This document shows positions 1 through 8,512 of a DNA stretch of 64,000 bases, one piece after another (within the stretch, counting starts at the first letter, position 1; the number at the start of each line of letters is the position of its first letter). Both the position numbers and the translations under genes were made by a program. Below the pieces are notes generated by a model. The model made no database searches and had not been told where the DNA came from. It worked only from the letters and a program-made list of their open reading frames with translations. This DNA comes from UBA4582 sp965657335 (GTDB taxonomy: Bacteria; Pseudomonadota; Gammaproteobacteria; Pseudomonadales; Azotimanducaceae). The stretch spans positions 124,001-188,000 of the forward strand of contig CBFHOH010000002.1 of NCBI GenBank assembly GCA_965657335.1, written 5' to 3'.

Positions 1-762
1 ATTGCTATCAGAACGGCATGGACTGACAAACGCTCTTGCACCAGTCATTACGGTGCCGGTGGAGGCATCGTGTGGGATTCTGATGCCGAGGATGAATATT
101 CAGAATTACAATCAAAAACACAAATTCTCCGCAAGAAAGACCCCGAATTCAATTTGCTGGAAACCATGCGCTGGACACCCAACGAAGGCGTATACCTAAA
201 AGACACGCATCTCAAGCGCCTATCGAACAGTGCTGAGTACTTTGCTTTTCAAATCGATATACCGTTACTCGAGGAACAACTCATCGAGGCAACAGAACAC
301 CTACCCCGGCTAACCCACAGGATCCGGGTAAAGCTCAGTAAAGAAGGTCAGTTTAAGCTGGATTGCGAACCCCTTCTCAATAAGGACCTGCCCCAGGACG
401 TCGCTCTCGCGCGAGCACCCGTCTCTGCCCACAATGTACTGCTTTATCACAAAACGACTAAGCGTGAGATCTACGATAGTGCTGCGGCTTCAGTGCCTGA
501 AGGCACTGAGGCACTACTACATAACAGCTCCGGATTTGTTACTGAGTCAGCAATCGCAAATATTGTGTTTGAGTGGCATGGAGAATTATTTACCCCACCT
601 GTCAGTGATGGTTTGCTGCCGGGCATATTGAGAGAAACTCTCCTTGCGAACGAAAAAATAGGGGTCCGGTCCCTTCCGGTAGAGGATCTCAAAAATGTCG
701 ATGCGCTGTTTTTGATCAACGCGCTGCGCGGTTGGCGTCAGGCGAAACTTGTCCCTCAGTAA
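1..762 (+). CDS. pabB: Aminodeoxychorismate synthase component I fused to aminodeoxychorismate lyase (3' part)
   Basis: The reading frame is open from base 1, so the gene starts upstream of the window. The first codons give IAIRTA and YGAGGGIVWDSD, the conserved end of the chorismate-binding PabB/TrpE fold. A linker leads into a class IV aminotransferase-fold domain. It has ETMRW, HLKRL, a probable PLP lysine in HKTTKR, GFVTESAIANI and GLLPGILR, all typical of PabC. The product should convert chorismate plus glutamine-derived ammonia to aminodeoxychorismate and then release p-aminobenzoate for folate synthesis in the cytoplasm. PabB-PabC fusions are a known architecture. A GTG at base 70 opens a shorter frame but lies inside the PabB motif, so it is not a start. 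Confidence 0.88.
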   Translation: MAIRTAWTDKRSCTSHYGAGGGIVWDSDAEDEYSELQSKTQILRKKDPEFNLLETMRWTPNEGVYLKDTHLKRLSNSAEYFAFQIDIPLLEEQLIEATEHLPRLTHRIRVKLSKEGQFKLDCEPLLNKDLPQDVALARAPVSAHNVLLYHKTTKREIYDSAAASVPEGTEALLHNSSGFVTESAIANIVFEWHGELFTPPVSDGLLPGILRETLLANEKIGVRSLPVEDLKNVDALFLINALRGWRQAKLVPQ

Positions 763-885
763 TCCTGCTGTATCTCCAAGATCGCAGTGATCATTGCGTC
801 CCGCGACTTGAACGCATATTCAGCTGAAGCAGTATCCAAAATTTGAAGCGCTTTTCTCCGTGCGTTACTGTTGTGCGGCTGTTGC

Positions 886-901
886 TTTACGTTAACGTAA
901 A
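886..901. promoter_or_regulatory. Predicted LiuR operator (16-bp perfect palindrome)
   Basis: TTTACGTTAACGTAAA is a perfect 16-bp palindrome 40 bp upstream of the chosen liuR start. It resembles the ACGTTAACGT-centred sites known for LiuR regulators of leucine degradation in gammaproteobacteria. Its position implies autoregulation of the whole liuR-A-B-D operon. The assignment to LiuR is inference from motif and location. Confidence 0.75.
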
Positions 902-941
902 CGTTACCCTTGCAAACATCACTGAAAATCACTTAACACCG

Positions 942-1322
942 ATGCCTATCTACACCATCCGCGATTTAGCCAAAGAATTTGACATCACCACGCGCACACT
1001 TCGTTTCTACGAGGAAAAAGGACTGCTATCGCCTGACAGACAAGGCCAAATTAGGCTCTACAATGCAGGTGACCGCACGAGGCTCAAACTCATATTGAGG
1101 GGCAAACGTCTAGGACTCGATCTGCAAGAAAGTAGCGAAATCATTGCCATGTACAGTCCGGGCACCAACAATCAAAAACAGCTGAGAGCACTACTTGCTA
1201 AAATTGAAGAAAAGAAAACGCAACTTGTCCGCCAGCAGGAAGACCTCGACGCCATGTTCCAAGACCTTACGCTGTGGGAGCAGAACTGCACCCAGGCGCT
1301 ATTGGATCCAGGAAACACTTAA
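942..1322 (+). CDS. liuR: MerR-family regulator of leucine/isovalerate degradation
   Basis: A 126-residue MerR-type protein. The winged helix is at the N-terminus (YTIRDLAKEFDITTRTLRFYEE, then KGLL), followed by a charged coiled coil at about residues 75-115. MerR relatives of this size directly upstream of isovaleryl-CoA dehydrogenase are LiuR, which represses branched-chain amino acid catabolic genes and responds to pathway acyl-CoA intermediates. The ATG at 942 is chosen because the protein family begins here. The longer frame from 843 would run through the operator palindrome at 886-901. The gene is 33 bp upstream of liuA in the same direction. Confidence 0.85.
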   Translation: MPIYTIRDLAKEFDITTRTLRFYEEKGLLSPDRQGQIRLYNAGDRTRLKLILRGKRLGLDLQESSEIIAMYSPGTNNQKQLRALLAKIEEKKTQLVRQQEDLDAMFQDLTLWEQNCTQALLDPGNT

Positions 1323-1355
1323 TAACTTGTTACGTAATATGAACCGGAGGAAATA

Positions 1356-2525
1356 ATGAGTACATCCTACGCAATGCTCGACCACAACCTTGGCGAAGAT
1401 ATCGATATGCTACGGGAAACCGTGCGTCGTTTTAGCGAGGCAGAGATAGCCCCCCGGGCGCACGACATTGATAAAAACAACGAATTCCCAATGGACCTTT
1501 GGCGAAAGATGGGAGAACTTGGCGTCCTTGGTATCACCGTCAGCGAGGCGTTTGGCGGCAGCGACATGGGCTATCTTGCTCACGTCATCGCAATGGAGGA
1601 AATTAGCCGCGCCTCTGCCTCTGTTGGGCTGTCGTACGGCGCGCATTCCAACCTGTGCGTCAATCAGATATCAAAGAACGGTACCGATGAGCAACGTAGC
1701 AAGTATCTACCGAAATTGTGTTCAGGAGAACACATCGGCGCACTCGCCATGTCCGAGCCAGGTGCAGGATCAGATGTTGTCAGTATGGCTTTAAAGGCTG
1801 AGAAACAAGGTGATGTATACGTTCTGAACGGGAACAAAATGTGGATCACCAACGGCCCTGACGCCAACACCTATATTATTTATGCGAAAACGGACCCAGC
1901 GCAAGGGTCTAGGGGCATCACAGCTTTTATCGTCGAGCGAGATACTCCAGGTTTCTCGCGGGCATCGAAGCTCGACAAACTCGGTATGCGCGGCTCTAAC
2001 ACCTGCGAACTCGTATTCGAAAATTGCGAGGTACCCTTAACTAACATTTTAGGCAGGGAGAATGCTGGCGTGGGTGTATTGATGTCCGGACTCGACTACG
2101 AAAGAACCGTTCTTTCCGGCGGACCTTTGGGCATCATGCAAGCATGTATTGACATCGTTTTGCCATACGTACACGACCGTAAACAGTTTGGCCAAGCGAT
2201 TGGGGAATTTCAGCTTATGCAAGGCAAACTGGCGGACATGTACACCTCGCTTAGTGCAAGCCGTGCTTTCTTGTACGCGGTAGCCAGAGCATGTGATCGT
2301 GGCCTCGAGAGCCGAAAAGATGCGGCGGCTGTCATTCTCTATACGGCTGAACAGGCAACTCAAATGGCACTTCAGGCTATTCAGGCGCTGGGTGGCAATG
2401 GGTACATCAATGACTTTGCAACCGGACGCCTACTTAGAGATGCAAAGCTTTATGAAATCGGCGCTGGGACATCCGAGGTTCGCAGAATGTTAATTGGTCG
2501 GGAATTGTTTGCTGAGTCAGCATAA
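1356..2525 (+). CDS. liuA: Isovaleryl-CoA dehydrogenase
   Basis: A full-length 389-residue acyl-CoA dehydrogenase. It oxidises isovaleryl-CoA to 3-methylcrotonyl-CoA in leucine catabolism, passing electrons to ETF. Signature stretches are LAMSEPGAGSDVVSM (FAD/substrate), MWITNG, and ALGGNGYINDF near the C-terminus. The catalytic base is probably E249 in SGLDYERTVL, which matches the isovaleryl-CoA dehydrogenase-specific position rather than the later glutamate of medium-chain enzymes. A strong ribosome site (GGAGG) precedes the ATG. It is the second gene of the liuR operon. Confidence 0.93.
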   Translation: MSTSYAMLDHNLGEDIDMLRETVRRFSEAEIAPRAHDIDKNNEFPMDLWRKMGELGVLGITVSEAFGGSDMGYLAHVIAMEEISRASASVGLSYGAHSNLCVNQISKNGTDEQRSKYLPKLCSGEHIGALAMSEPGAGSDVVSMALKAEKQGDVYVLNGNKMWITNGPDANTYIIYAKTDPAQGSRGITAFIVERDTPGFSRASKLDKLGMRGSNTCELVFENCEVPLTNILGRENAGVGVLMSGLDYERTVLSGGPLGIMQACIDIVLPYVHDRKQFGQAIGEFQLMQGKLADMYTSLSASRAFLYAVARACDRGLESRKDAAAVILYTAEQATQMALQAIQALGGNGYINDFATGRLLRDAKLYEIGAGTSEVRRMLIGRELFAESA

Positions 2526-2570
2526 AAAACCGGACATGCACCAGACGATCTTTTTAACAAGGTAGAGAAA

Positions 2571-4178
2571 ATGAGCATCATTATTACAAAAGTTAACCCG
2601 CGTTCGGAGGACTTTTCCGATAATCAGGCCTACATGTCACACCTTATCGACGATCTGACTGAGGTCGTGGCCTTGATCAAACAAGGCGGTGGCGAAAAAA
2701 ATCAGGCACGCCATATCAGTCGCGGAAAACTGCTCGTCAGAGACAGAATTGATGCGCTGATTGACCCTGGAACGCCATTTCTCGAGTTGTCTCAGCTAGC
2801 CGCGCATAGGACCTACGACGATGTCATTCCGTCTGCAGGGATCATAACGGGTATTGGCGTGGTTAATGGTCAGGAATGCATGATCGTTGCTAACGACGCC
2901 ACCGTAAAGGGTGGCACTTATTATCCATTGACAGTGAAAAAGCATCTGCGTGCGCAATCGATCGCTTGGGAAAATCACCTGCCCTGCATTTATTTGGTTG
3001 ACTCTGGAGGCGCAAACCTACCGAATCAGGATGAGGTTTTTCCCGACAAAGATCACTTCGGCAGAATATTTTTCAACCAGGCAAACATGTCAGCTGAGAA
3101 CATCCCACAAATTGCCGTCGTCATGGGCTCATGCACCGCCGGTGGCGCTTATGTCCCGGCAATGTCAGATGAGTCAATCATCGTCAAAGACCAGGGCACC
3201 ATTTTTCTTGCAGGTCCCCCCCTCGTTAAAGCGGCAACAGGAGAGGAAGTCACAGCGGAGGAATTAGGCGGCGCTGATGTACATACCAGAGACTCTGGCG
3301 TAGCGGATCACTATGCGGTCAGTGATCACCACGCACTCAATATTGCCCGCGACAGAGTCAGTCGTTTTAATCGCGTCAAGCACGTGACGCTAGACGTCAA
3401 GACACCGGAAGCCCCGCTGTACGACGCTACAGAGCTTAATGGCATTATCCCGCGGGATTCCAAGAAACCCTTTGATGTTCGAGAGATCATCGCACGGATA
3501 GTTGATGCGTCAGAGTTTGATGAATTCAAAGCCCGCTACGGTACGACGCTTGTTTGTGGTTTCGCACGCATTCACGGCTATCCGGTGGGCATTGTGGCAA
3601 ACAACGGCGTGTTGTTTAGCGAGTCCGCACAAAAAGGCGCGCACTTTATTGAATTGTGTGGCCAGCGAAAAATACCGCTTTTATTCCTGCAGAACATCAC
3701 CGGCTTTATGGTGGGTAAACAATATGAAAGCACCGGCATCGCCAAACACGGTGCAAAAATGGTGACAGCTGTCGCCTGTGTGAAGGTACCGAAAATTACA
3801 ATTATTATCGGCAACTCATACGGCGCCGGAAATTACGGTATGTGTGGTCGTGCATATGATCCCAACTTTTTGTTTATGTGGCCCAATGCCAGAATTTCGG
3901 TCATGGGCGGCGAGCAGGCCGCAGGCGTACTGGCTCAAGTGAGGCGAACTCAGATTGAAGCGAAAGGCGACACTTGGTCTGAAGCAGAGGAAGTAGCATT
4001 TAAACAGCCAGTGATCGATAACTTCGAAGAAGAGGGACACGCGTATTACGCCTCTGCGCGACTGTGGGATGATGGCATTATTGCACCTCAGGACACTCGC
4101 CGCGTGGTCGCGATGTCATTATCCGCAGCACTGAACAAACCCATTGAAGAAACGCGCTTTGGCGTGTTCCGAATGTAG
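2571..4178 (+). CDS. liuB: Methylcrotonyl-CoA carboxylase, carboxyltransferase (beta) subunit
   Basis: A 535-residue carboxyltransferase. It transfers CO2 from carboxybiotin on LiuD to 3-methylcrotonyl-CoA. It has both crotonase-like halves, with the oxyanion-type glycine stretches SCTAGGAYVPAM in the N half and NSYGAGNYGMCGRAY in the C half, and the conserved FLQNITGFMVG. The length and order match MccB. It lies 45 bp after liuA and 9 bp before liuD, so it is almost certainly co-transcribed with them. Confidence 0.94.
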   Translation: MSIIITKVNPRSEDFSDNQAYMSHLIDDLTEVVALIKQGGGEKNQARHISRGKLLVRDRIDALIDPGTPFLELSQLAAHRTYDDVIPSAGIITGIGVVNGQECMIVANDATVKGGTYYPLTVKKHLRAQSIAWENHLPCIYLVDSGGANLPNQDEVFPDKDHFGRIFFNQANMSAENIPQIAVVMGSCTAGGAYVPAMSDESIIVKDQGTIFLAGPPLVKAATGEEVTAEELGGADVHTRDSGVADHYAVSDHHALNIARDRVSRFNRVKHVTLDVKTPEAPLYDATELNGIIPRDSKKPFDVREIIARIVDASEFDEFKARYGTTLVCGFARIHGYPVGIVANNGVLFSESAQKGAHFIELCGQRKIPLLFLQNITGFMVGKQYESTGIAKHGAKMVTAVACVKVPKITIIIGNSYGAGNYGMCGRAYDPNFLFMWPNARISVMGGEQAAGVLAQVRRTQIEAKGDTWSEAEEVAFKQPVIDNFEEEGHAYYASARLWDDGIIAPQDTRRVVAMSLSAALNKPIEETRFGVFRM

Positions 4179-4187
4179 GGAGCTAAC

Positions 4188-6197
4188 ATGTTTAAAAAAA
4201 TCCTAATTGCCAATCGTGGCGAAATTGCCTGCCGAGTGATCAGAACAGCCAAAACTCTCGGTGTTGCAACCGTTGCAGTCTATTCCGATGCTGATGCTAA
4301 TGCCCTGCATGTTTCAATGGCTGATGAGGCTGTGCACGTAGGTGGGTCAGCACCGGCGGACTCTTACCTTAGACAGGAACGCATTCTACAAGCAGCAAAA
4401 CTCACCGGCGCCGAGGCAATTCATCCGGGATACGGTTTTCTCTCAGAAAACGCAGCATTTGCTGACTTATGCACAAAGGCTGGCATTGCGTTTATTGGTC
4501 CACCGGTTACCGCAATTGAAGCGATGGGATCGAAATCAGCAGCGAAGCACATCATGGCGTCCGCCGGTGTGCCCATCCTGTCGGGTTACCATGGCGCAGA
4601 TCAGACGCCCAAAGTACTAAAAGATGCAGCGGATGCCATCGGTTATCCAGTGCTTTTAAAAGCTGCGGCAGGCGGTGGCGGTAAAGGCATGCGCCAGATT
4701 CATTCAGCTGAAGCGTTTGATGAGGGACTTGCAGCTGCGAAACGCGAGGCTCAATCTAGCTTCGGCGATGAAGTCATGTTGGTTGAAAAATACCTGCTTG
4801 ATCCCAGACACGTTGAGGTGCAGGTGTTTTGCGACAAACATGGTAATGGCGTCTATCTGTTTGAACGTGATTGCAGTGTGCAACGTCGACATCAAAAAAT
4901 TATTGAAGAGGCACCTGCGCCAGGTATGTCGCCAACGCTACGAGAAGCCATGGGGAAAGCAGCAGTCAAGGCCGCGCTAGCGATCGATTACGTGGGCGCA
5001 GGCACCGTCGAATTTTTATTATCTGCTGATGACACTTTTTTCTTCATGGAAATGAATACTCGCTTACAGGTTGAACATCCTGTGACTGAGATGATTACAG
5101 GTCAAGATCTCGTCGAATGGCAATTATGTGTCGCTGACGGTCAAACACTGCCGCTGACTCAGGCTGAACTTCAAATACAAGGTCATTCATTCGAAGCAAG
5201 AATCTACGCAGAAGATCCAGAAAATGATTTTCTACCCGCCGCGGGCACGCTGAAACTGTTACAAACCCCAACAGCGTCCAGCCATGTCAGAGTTGACAGC
5301 GGCGTAAGCGAGGGTGACGAGGTTGGTGTTTTCTATGATCCAATGATTGCGAAACTTATTGTCTGGGGTCAGGATCGCGAGATGGCATTACAGCGCTTGA
5401 CGAAAGCGCTGGCCGGATATCGCGTGCGCGGTGTCACAACCAACATTGAATTTCTGAAATCGCTAAGCACAAACAAAGCATTTGTTGAGGGACAGGTTCA
5501 TACCGGGTTCATTGAACAACACAGAGAAGCCTTGTTTGAACGAGATAACCATCGCGCTGAGCAATTTTTGGCAATGGCCATGTGCTATCTTGTGCTTGCT
5601 CAAACGACAAAGATAAACCCACGCGAATCTGCTCGCACTGACCCCGCGAGTCCCTGGCGCAAAGGTGACAACTGGCGCTTAAATGCGCCCTGCGAGCACT
5701 CAAGAACGATAGTCTTTCAGGGCGAAGAGTTGCATTTAAGCGCAGAAGAAATTGGCAATCAGCAACAGCGGCGTTTCAAAGTCAAAACACCTGAAATAAC
5801 CGTTGAAGTGGACGCTGAACTTATAAGAGATCAACTAAAAGTCACCATCGAAGGCTACCAGCAAACAGCCAGTGTTTTTCAAACTGAGGAAAAAGTATCG
5901 ATTTTTACTGACCGAGCGTCGTTTGATTTCGAGACAAAACCCTTGTTTGCTTCAGAGGACTTAATCGATGATATGGACACAGGGTTTATCGCGCCTATGA
6001 ATGGCACGATTATAGAAATCCTTGCGTCGCCAGGACAGAGCGTGGCCTCCGGTGCAACACTGATCATTATGGAAGCCATGAAAATGGAGCATGCCATGCA
6101 AGCGCCAGTCGATGGCATTGTTGGTGAAATTTTTTACAACGTCGGGGATCTTGTCGAGGGTGGCACCACCCTTCTGGATTTTGAGGCTTCAGAATGA
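4188..6197 (+). CDS. liuD: Methylcrotonyl-CoA carboxylase, biotin carboxylase/carrier (alpha) subunit
   Basis: A 669-residue subunit. An N-terminal biotin carboxylase (FKKILIANRGEIACRVIRTA) is followed by the ATP-grasp glycine loop AAAGGGGKGMR and the EMNTRLQVEHPVTE active-site stretch. A C-terminal biotinyl domain carries EAMKME with the biotinylated lysine at about K632. It uses ATP and bicarbonate to carboxylate its own biotin. A GGGAG ribosome site precedes the start. Unlike the usual liuRABCDE arrangement, no methylglutaconyl-CoA hydratase sits between liuB and liuD and no HMG-CoA lyase follows. Its stop lies 2 bp from the convergent tesB stop. Confidence 0.94.
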   Translation: MFKKILIANRGEIACRVIRTAKTLGVATVAVYSDADANALHVSMADEAVHVGGSAPADSYLRQERILQAAKLTGAEAIHPGYGFLSENAAFADLCTKAGIAFIGPPVTAIEAMGSKSAAKHIMASAGVPILSGYHGADQTPKVLKDAADAIGYPVLLKAAAGGGGKGMRQIHSAEAFDEGLAAAKREAQSSFGDEVMLVEKYLLDPRHVEVQVFCDKHGNGVYLFERDCSVQRRHQKIIEEAPAPGMSPTLREAMGKAAVKAALAIDYVGAGTVEFLLSADDTFFFMEMNTRLQVEHPVTEMITGQDLVEWQLCVADGQTLPLTQAELQIQGHSFEARIYAEDPENDFLPAAGTLKLLQTPTASSHVRVDSGVSEGDEVGVFYDPMIAKLIVWGQDREMALQRLTKALAGYRVRGVTTNIEFLKSLSTNKAFVEGQVHTGFIEQHREALFERDNHRAEQFLAMAMCYLVLAQTTKINPRESARTDPASPWRKGDNWRLNAPCEHSRTIVFQGEELHLSAEEIGNQQQRRFKVKTPEITVEVDAELIRDQLKVTIEGYQQTASVFQTEEKVSIFTDRASFDFETKPLFASEDLIDDMDTGFIAPMNGTIIEILASPGQSVASGATLIIMEAMKMEHAMQAPVDGIVGEIFYNVGDLVEGGTTLLDFEASE

Positions 6198-6199
6198 AA

Positions 6200-7012
6200 C
6201 TAACGGAGTCTCATTACCCCTTCCTGTGCAATCGTCACGACACGTTCACCTGAAAGGTTATACATCGCGCCAAAAGCAAGTCCTCTGCCTGCACTCGCTG
6301 CAGGACTGTGTAAATCATAAAGCAGCCATTCGTTAAAGACCGGTTGCTGGTGAAACCACATGCTGTGGTCGAGACTCGCGCCACTCTGCTGGCCTTTGCC
6401 CGCGTGGGGTCGCCAGGCAGTGTCTAACAGAGACCGATCGCTAGCATAAACGACCATGGCCATATGGACCTTCGGATCGTCTGGCAACTCTCCGTTTGCT
6501 CTCACATAAATCTGTTGATCAGGAGGCAGGTTTTTATTACCGGTAATCTCCGTCGCCATTCTTACGTCAATTGGCATTTCGTGCCAGCGCTCTCTGCCCC
6601 TTAATTGATCTCGATTAGGCAGGTCTTCGGGCTCAACCAAGGCAGGTGCAACGTCCTGATGAACGACCCCGGCTTCTTCGCGCTGAAAGCTCGCCTGTAA
6701 CTGAAAAATAACCTCATCATTTTGAACTGCTGACACGTTACGGGCGCGAAAATTTTTTCCTTCTTTCACGCGTGTTACGTTGAACACAATCTCAGCGTTG
6801 GGGCGACCAGGTCTAAGGAAGTAGGCATGGAGAGAATGCAACGGAAAATCGTCAACACTCAGTTGCGCGGCCATTGTCGCCTGAGCAGCCACCATGCCAC
6901 CGAACAAGCGAGAATTTTCAGTGACGCCGCCTTCTCCAGAACCGCCTGTGTAAACATCGGTTTCACGCTGTTGTAAATCCAGTCGCCTGATCAGGCGTTG
7001 TAACAATGACAT
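6200..7012 (-). CDS. tesB: Acyl-CoA thioesterase II (TesB family)
   Basis: A 270-residue double hot-dog thioesterase that hydrolyses acyl-CoA to free acid and CoA. Visible family marks are RLFGGMVAAQA near residue 45, LHAYFLRPG, the QLQASFQ strand ending the first hot-dog, and in the second half ASLDHSMWFHQ and DLHSPAASAGRGLAFG. I chose the ATG at 7012, whose A overlaps the stop of the upstream SnoaL-like gene (TAATG), a translational-coupling arrangement. A start six codons earlier is possible. It ends the four-gene minus-strand acyl-CoA operon. Confidence 0.88.
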   Translation of the reverse strand: MSLLQRLIRRLDLQQRETDVYTGGSGEGGVTENSRLFGGMVAAQATMAAQLSVDDFPLHSLHAYFLRPGRPNAEIVFNVTRVKEGKNFRARNVSAVQNDEVIFQLQASFQREEAGVVHQDVAPALVEPEDLPNRDQLRGRERWHEMPIDVRMATEITGNKNLPPDQQIYVRANGELPDDPKVHMAMVVYASDRSLLDTAWRPHAGKGQQSGASLDHSMWFHQQPVFNEWLLYDLHSPAASAGRGLAFGAMYNLSGERVVTIAQEGVMRLR

Positions 7013-7389
7013 TAAGTGATATTTTTCCAATAGGTGTCTTTGCGGCAGATAAGACCATCTCGTACGGGATAAACGTCGACAACATTGACGTGATAACTCG
7101 TACCGTTTTCATCGATGCCCCTGGTCGTAAACATCTGCAAAATAACGTCGCCTGCTGCACGCTCGGTCAAATTTTCATATGTCACATCACGCCAGTGTTC
7201 TTGCCGCCACGAGAGTTCTTCAAGCAGGCCATCTATTCCTTTGATGACTCGACCAGTCGGGCTTTCATCACCATAATGTTGATGCCATTCAAAGTCCGGC
7301 GTGGTCGCAGCAAGCAATCGCTTTTTGTCACCCGTGCCGTAGCCTTTTCTAAATTCAGCCATGACAGCTAACATTTCTTCATCGGTCAT
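7012..7389 (-). CDS. SnoaL/NTF2-like fold protein
   Basis: A 125-residue protein with the hallmarks of the NTF2/SnoaL cone fold: FRKGYGTGDKKRLLAATTPDFEWH at the start, a helix-rich middle, then alternating strands VILQMFTTRGIDENG and YHVNVVDVYPVRDG. Members act as small-molecule isomerases, hydratases or dehydratases, or as carrier proteins. The substrate cannot be told from sequence. The start at 7389 is inferred because the residues upstream have no family character and would overlap the preceding gene. It lies between an acyl-CoA dehydrogenase and tesB, with which it shares a TAATG junction, so a role in the same acyl-CoA pathway is likely. Confidence 0.72.
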   Translation of the reverse strand: MTDEEMLAVMAEFRKGYGTGDKKRLLAATTPDFEWHQHYGDESPTGRVIKGIDGLLEELSWRQEHWRDVTYENLTERAAGDVILQMFTTRGIDENGTSYHVNVVDVYPVRDGLICRKDTYWKNIT

Positions 7390-7418
7390 CACATTACACC
7401 CATCATCAATAATGCTCA

Positions 7419-8453
7419 CTAAAGGCTTGCGATCCTTGGCCACAAATCGTCCGCACCAGATCGACACATTTCGCGACCAATCAATTCTTGCCATTCGCGC
7501 TCGTTGCCGTATTCCTCGCGCCAGCACCACAGACGCCTTGTTCTGTGATTTAGGTGATGCTCCAATGTATATCCGATCGCGCCCATTACCTGATGCGCAA
7601 CTTCTGCGCACGGGCCACATGCCTGCCCTACTCGAGACTTAGCGAATGCAACTTCAAGCCCAACCGGTTGTTGAAGCTCGACAAGAGAGTCCGCAGCACG
7701 AATGCTGGCAGCAACATCACCAGCCATTGTCGCCAGTTGATGTTGAATAGCCTGAAATTTCGAAATCGATCGTCCAAACTGTTGCCTCGTTAGCGAGTAG
7801 TCTACGACTAATTCCAGCGCGCTTTCCAACGCCCCCGACATCATGACTGAACGGGTCATCGCACCAAGACGAAGCACGTAGTCTTGTAGATCGTTCGGCG
7901 CCTCGTAAACGTCATCAGCCCCAAGTGCAAGGTTGATTTGAATAGCATCTCTTGGCTCTCCGGCAATGCTTACTTGCTCTGTCAGCTCGACCTTATTCCT
8001 GTCGACCACACAGAGCACATTTGCACCTTGCTGTCGTGCCGGTATGTAAATTCTTTCCGCCCACCGTCCAAAAGCAACCGCATCAGCTTTTCCGGTCAAC
8101 GTATTGTTCGCTGATAGCTCAAACTCGCCGTTGGCCACAGTTACAACACCGCCTGCAAAGGACGTTGCGCCGACGTAATTTGCCAACGATGCGGCGATAA
8201 ACGTTTCAGCGATGGGTATTGGTGCGGCAAATCGCGCAGCGCAGCGAATCACGGTCAGCGAATCTCCCATCTCGCCGCCAGCACCCCCCAAATGCTCGGG
8301 TAATCCGGCGAGAATCAGTCCATTCTCACTCAGTGTTTGCCAAAGTTCAGTGGCGAATTCACCGGACTCTGTTGCGTCTACAATACCCGGTGTACAAAAG
8401 TCTGACAGAATTCTGTTTGTCGTCTCGATAATTAGACGAGTCTCTTCTTTCAT
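7419..8453 (-). CDS. Acyl-CoA dehydrogenase, short subunit type
   Basis: A 344-residue acyl-CoA dehydrogenase-fold protein, shorter than the standard 380. The N-terminal helical domain (LPEHLGGAGGEMGDS) and C-terminal helical domain (RQQFGRSISKFQAIQHQLA) are clear. The middle strand domain is abbreviated, with no SEPGAGSD-like motif. The end, TRRLWCWREEYGNEREWQ, resembles the subunits that pair with a second dehydrogenase in alpha2-beta2 enzymes of steroid or side-chain degradation. The partner would be the 376-residue protein immediately upstream. The substrate is unknown. Confidence 0.82.
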   Translation of the reverse strand: MKEETRLIIETTNRILSDFCTPGIVDATESGEFATELWQTLSENGLILAGLPEHLGGAGGEMGDSLTVIRCAARFAAPIPIAETFIAASLANYVGATSFAGGVVTVANGEFELSANNTLTGKADAVAFGRWAERIYIPARQQGANVLCVVDRNKVELTEQVSIAGEPRDAIQINLALGADDVYEAPNDLQDYVLRLGAMTRSVMMSGALESALELVVDYSLTRQQFGRSISKFQAIQHQLATMAGDVAASIRAADSLVELQQPVGLEVAFAKSRVGQACGPCAEVAHQVMGAIGYTLEHHLNHRTRRLWCWREEYGNEREWQELIGREMCRSGADDLWPRIASL

Positions 8454-8476
8454 TTCTTATCTCCCTGCCCGCACGC

Positions 8477-8488
8477 GCTAAATTTAGC
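8477..8488. repeat. 12-bp perfect palindrome between paired dehydrogenase genes
   Basis: GCTAAATTTAGC is a perfect palindrome in the 59-bp gap between the two acyl-CoA dehydrogenase genes. It could be an operator or chance, and no regulator is assigned. Confidence 0.35.
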
Positions 8489-8512
8489 TCATACGACAGT
8501 CATTAATTGGTT

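Noticed and set aside
843..941. Longer liuR start at 843
   Set aside because: The extra residues match nothing and would pass through the operator palindrome at 886-901.
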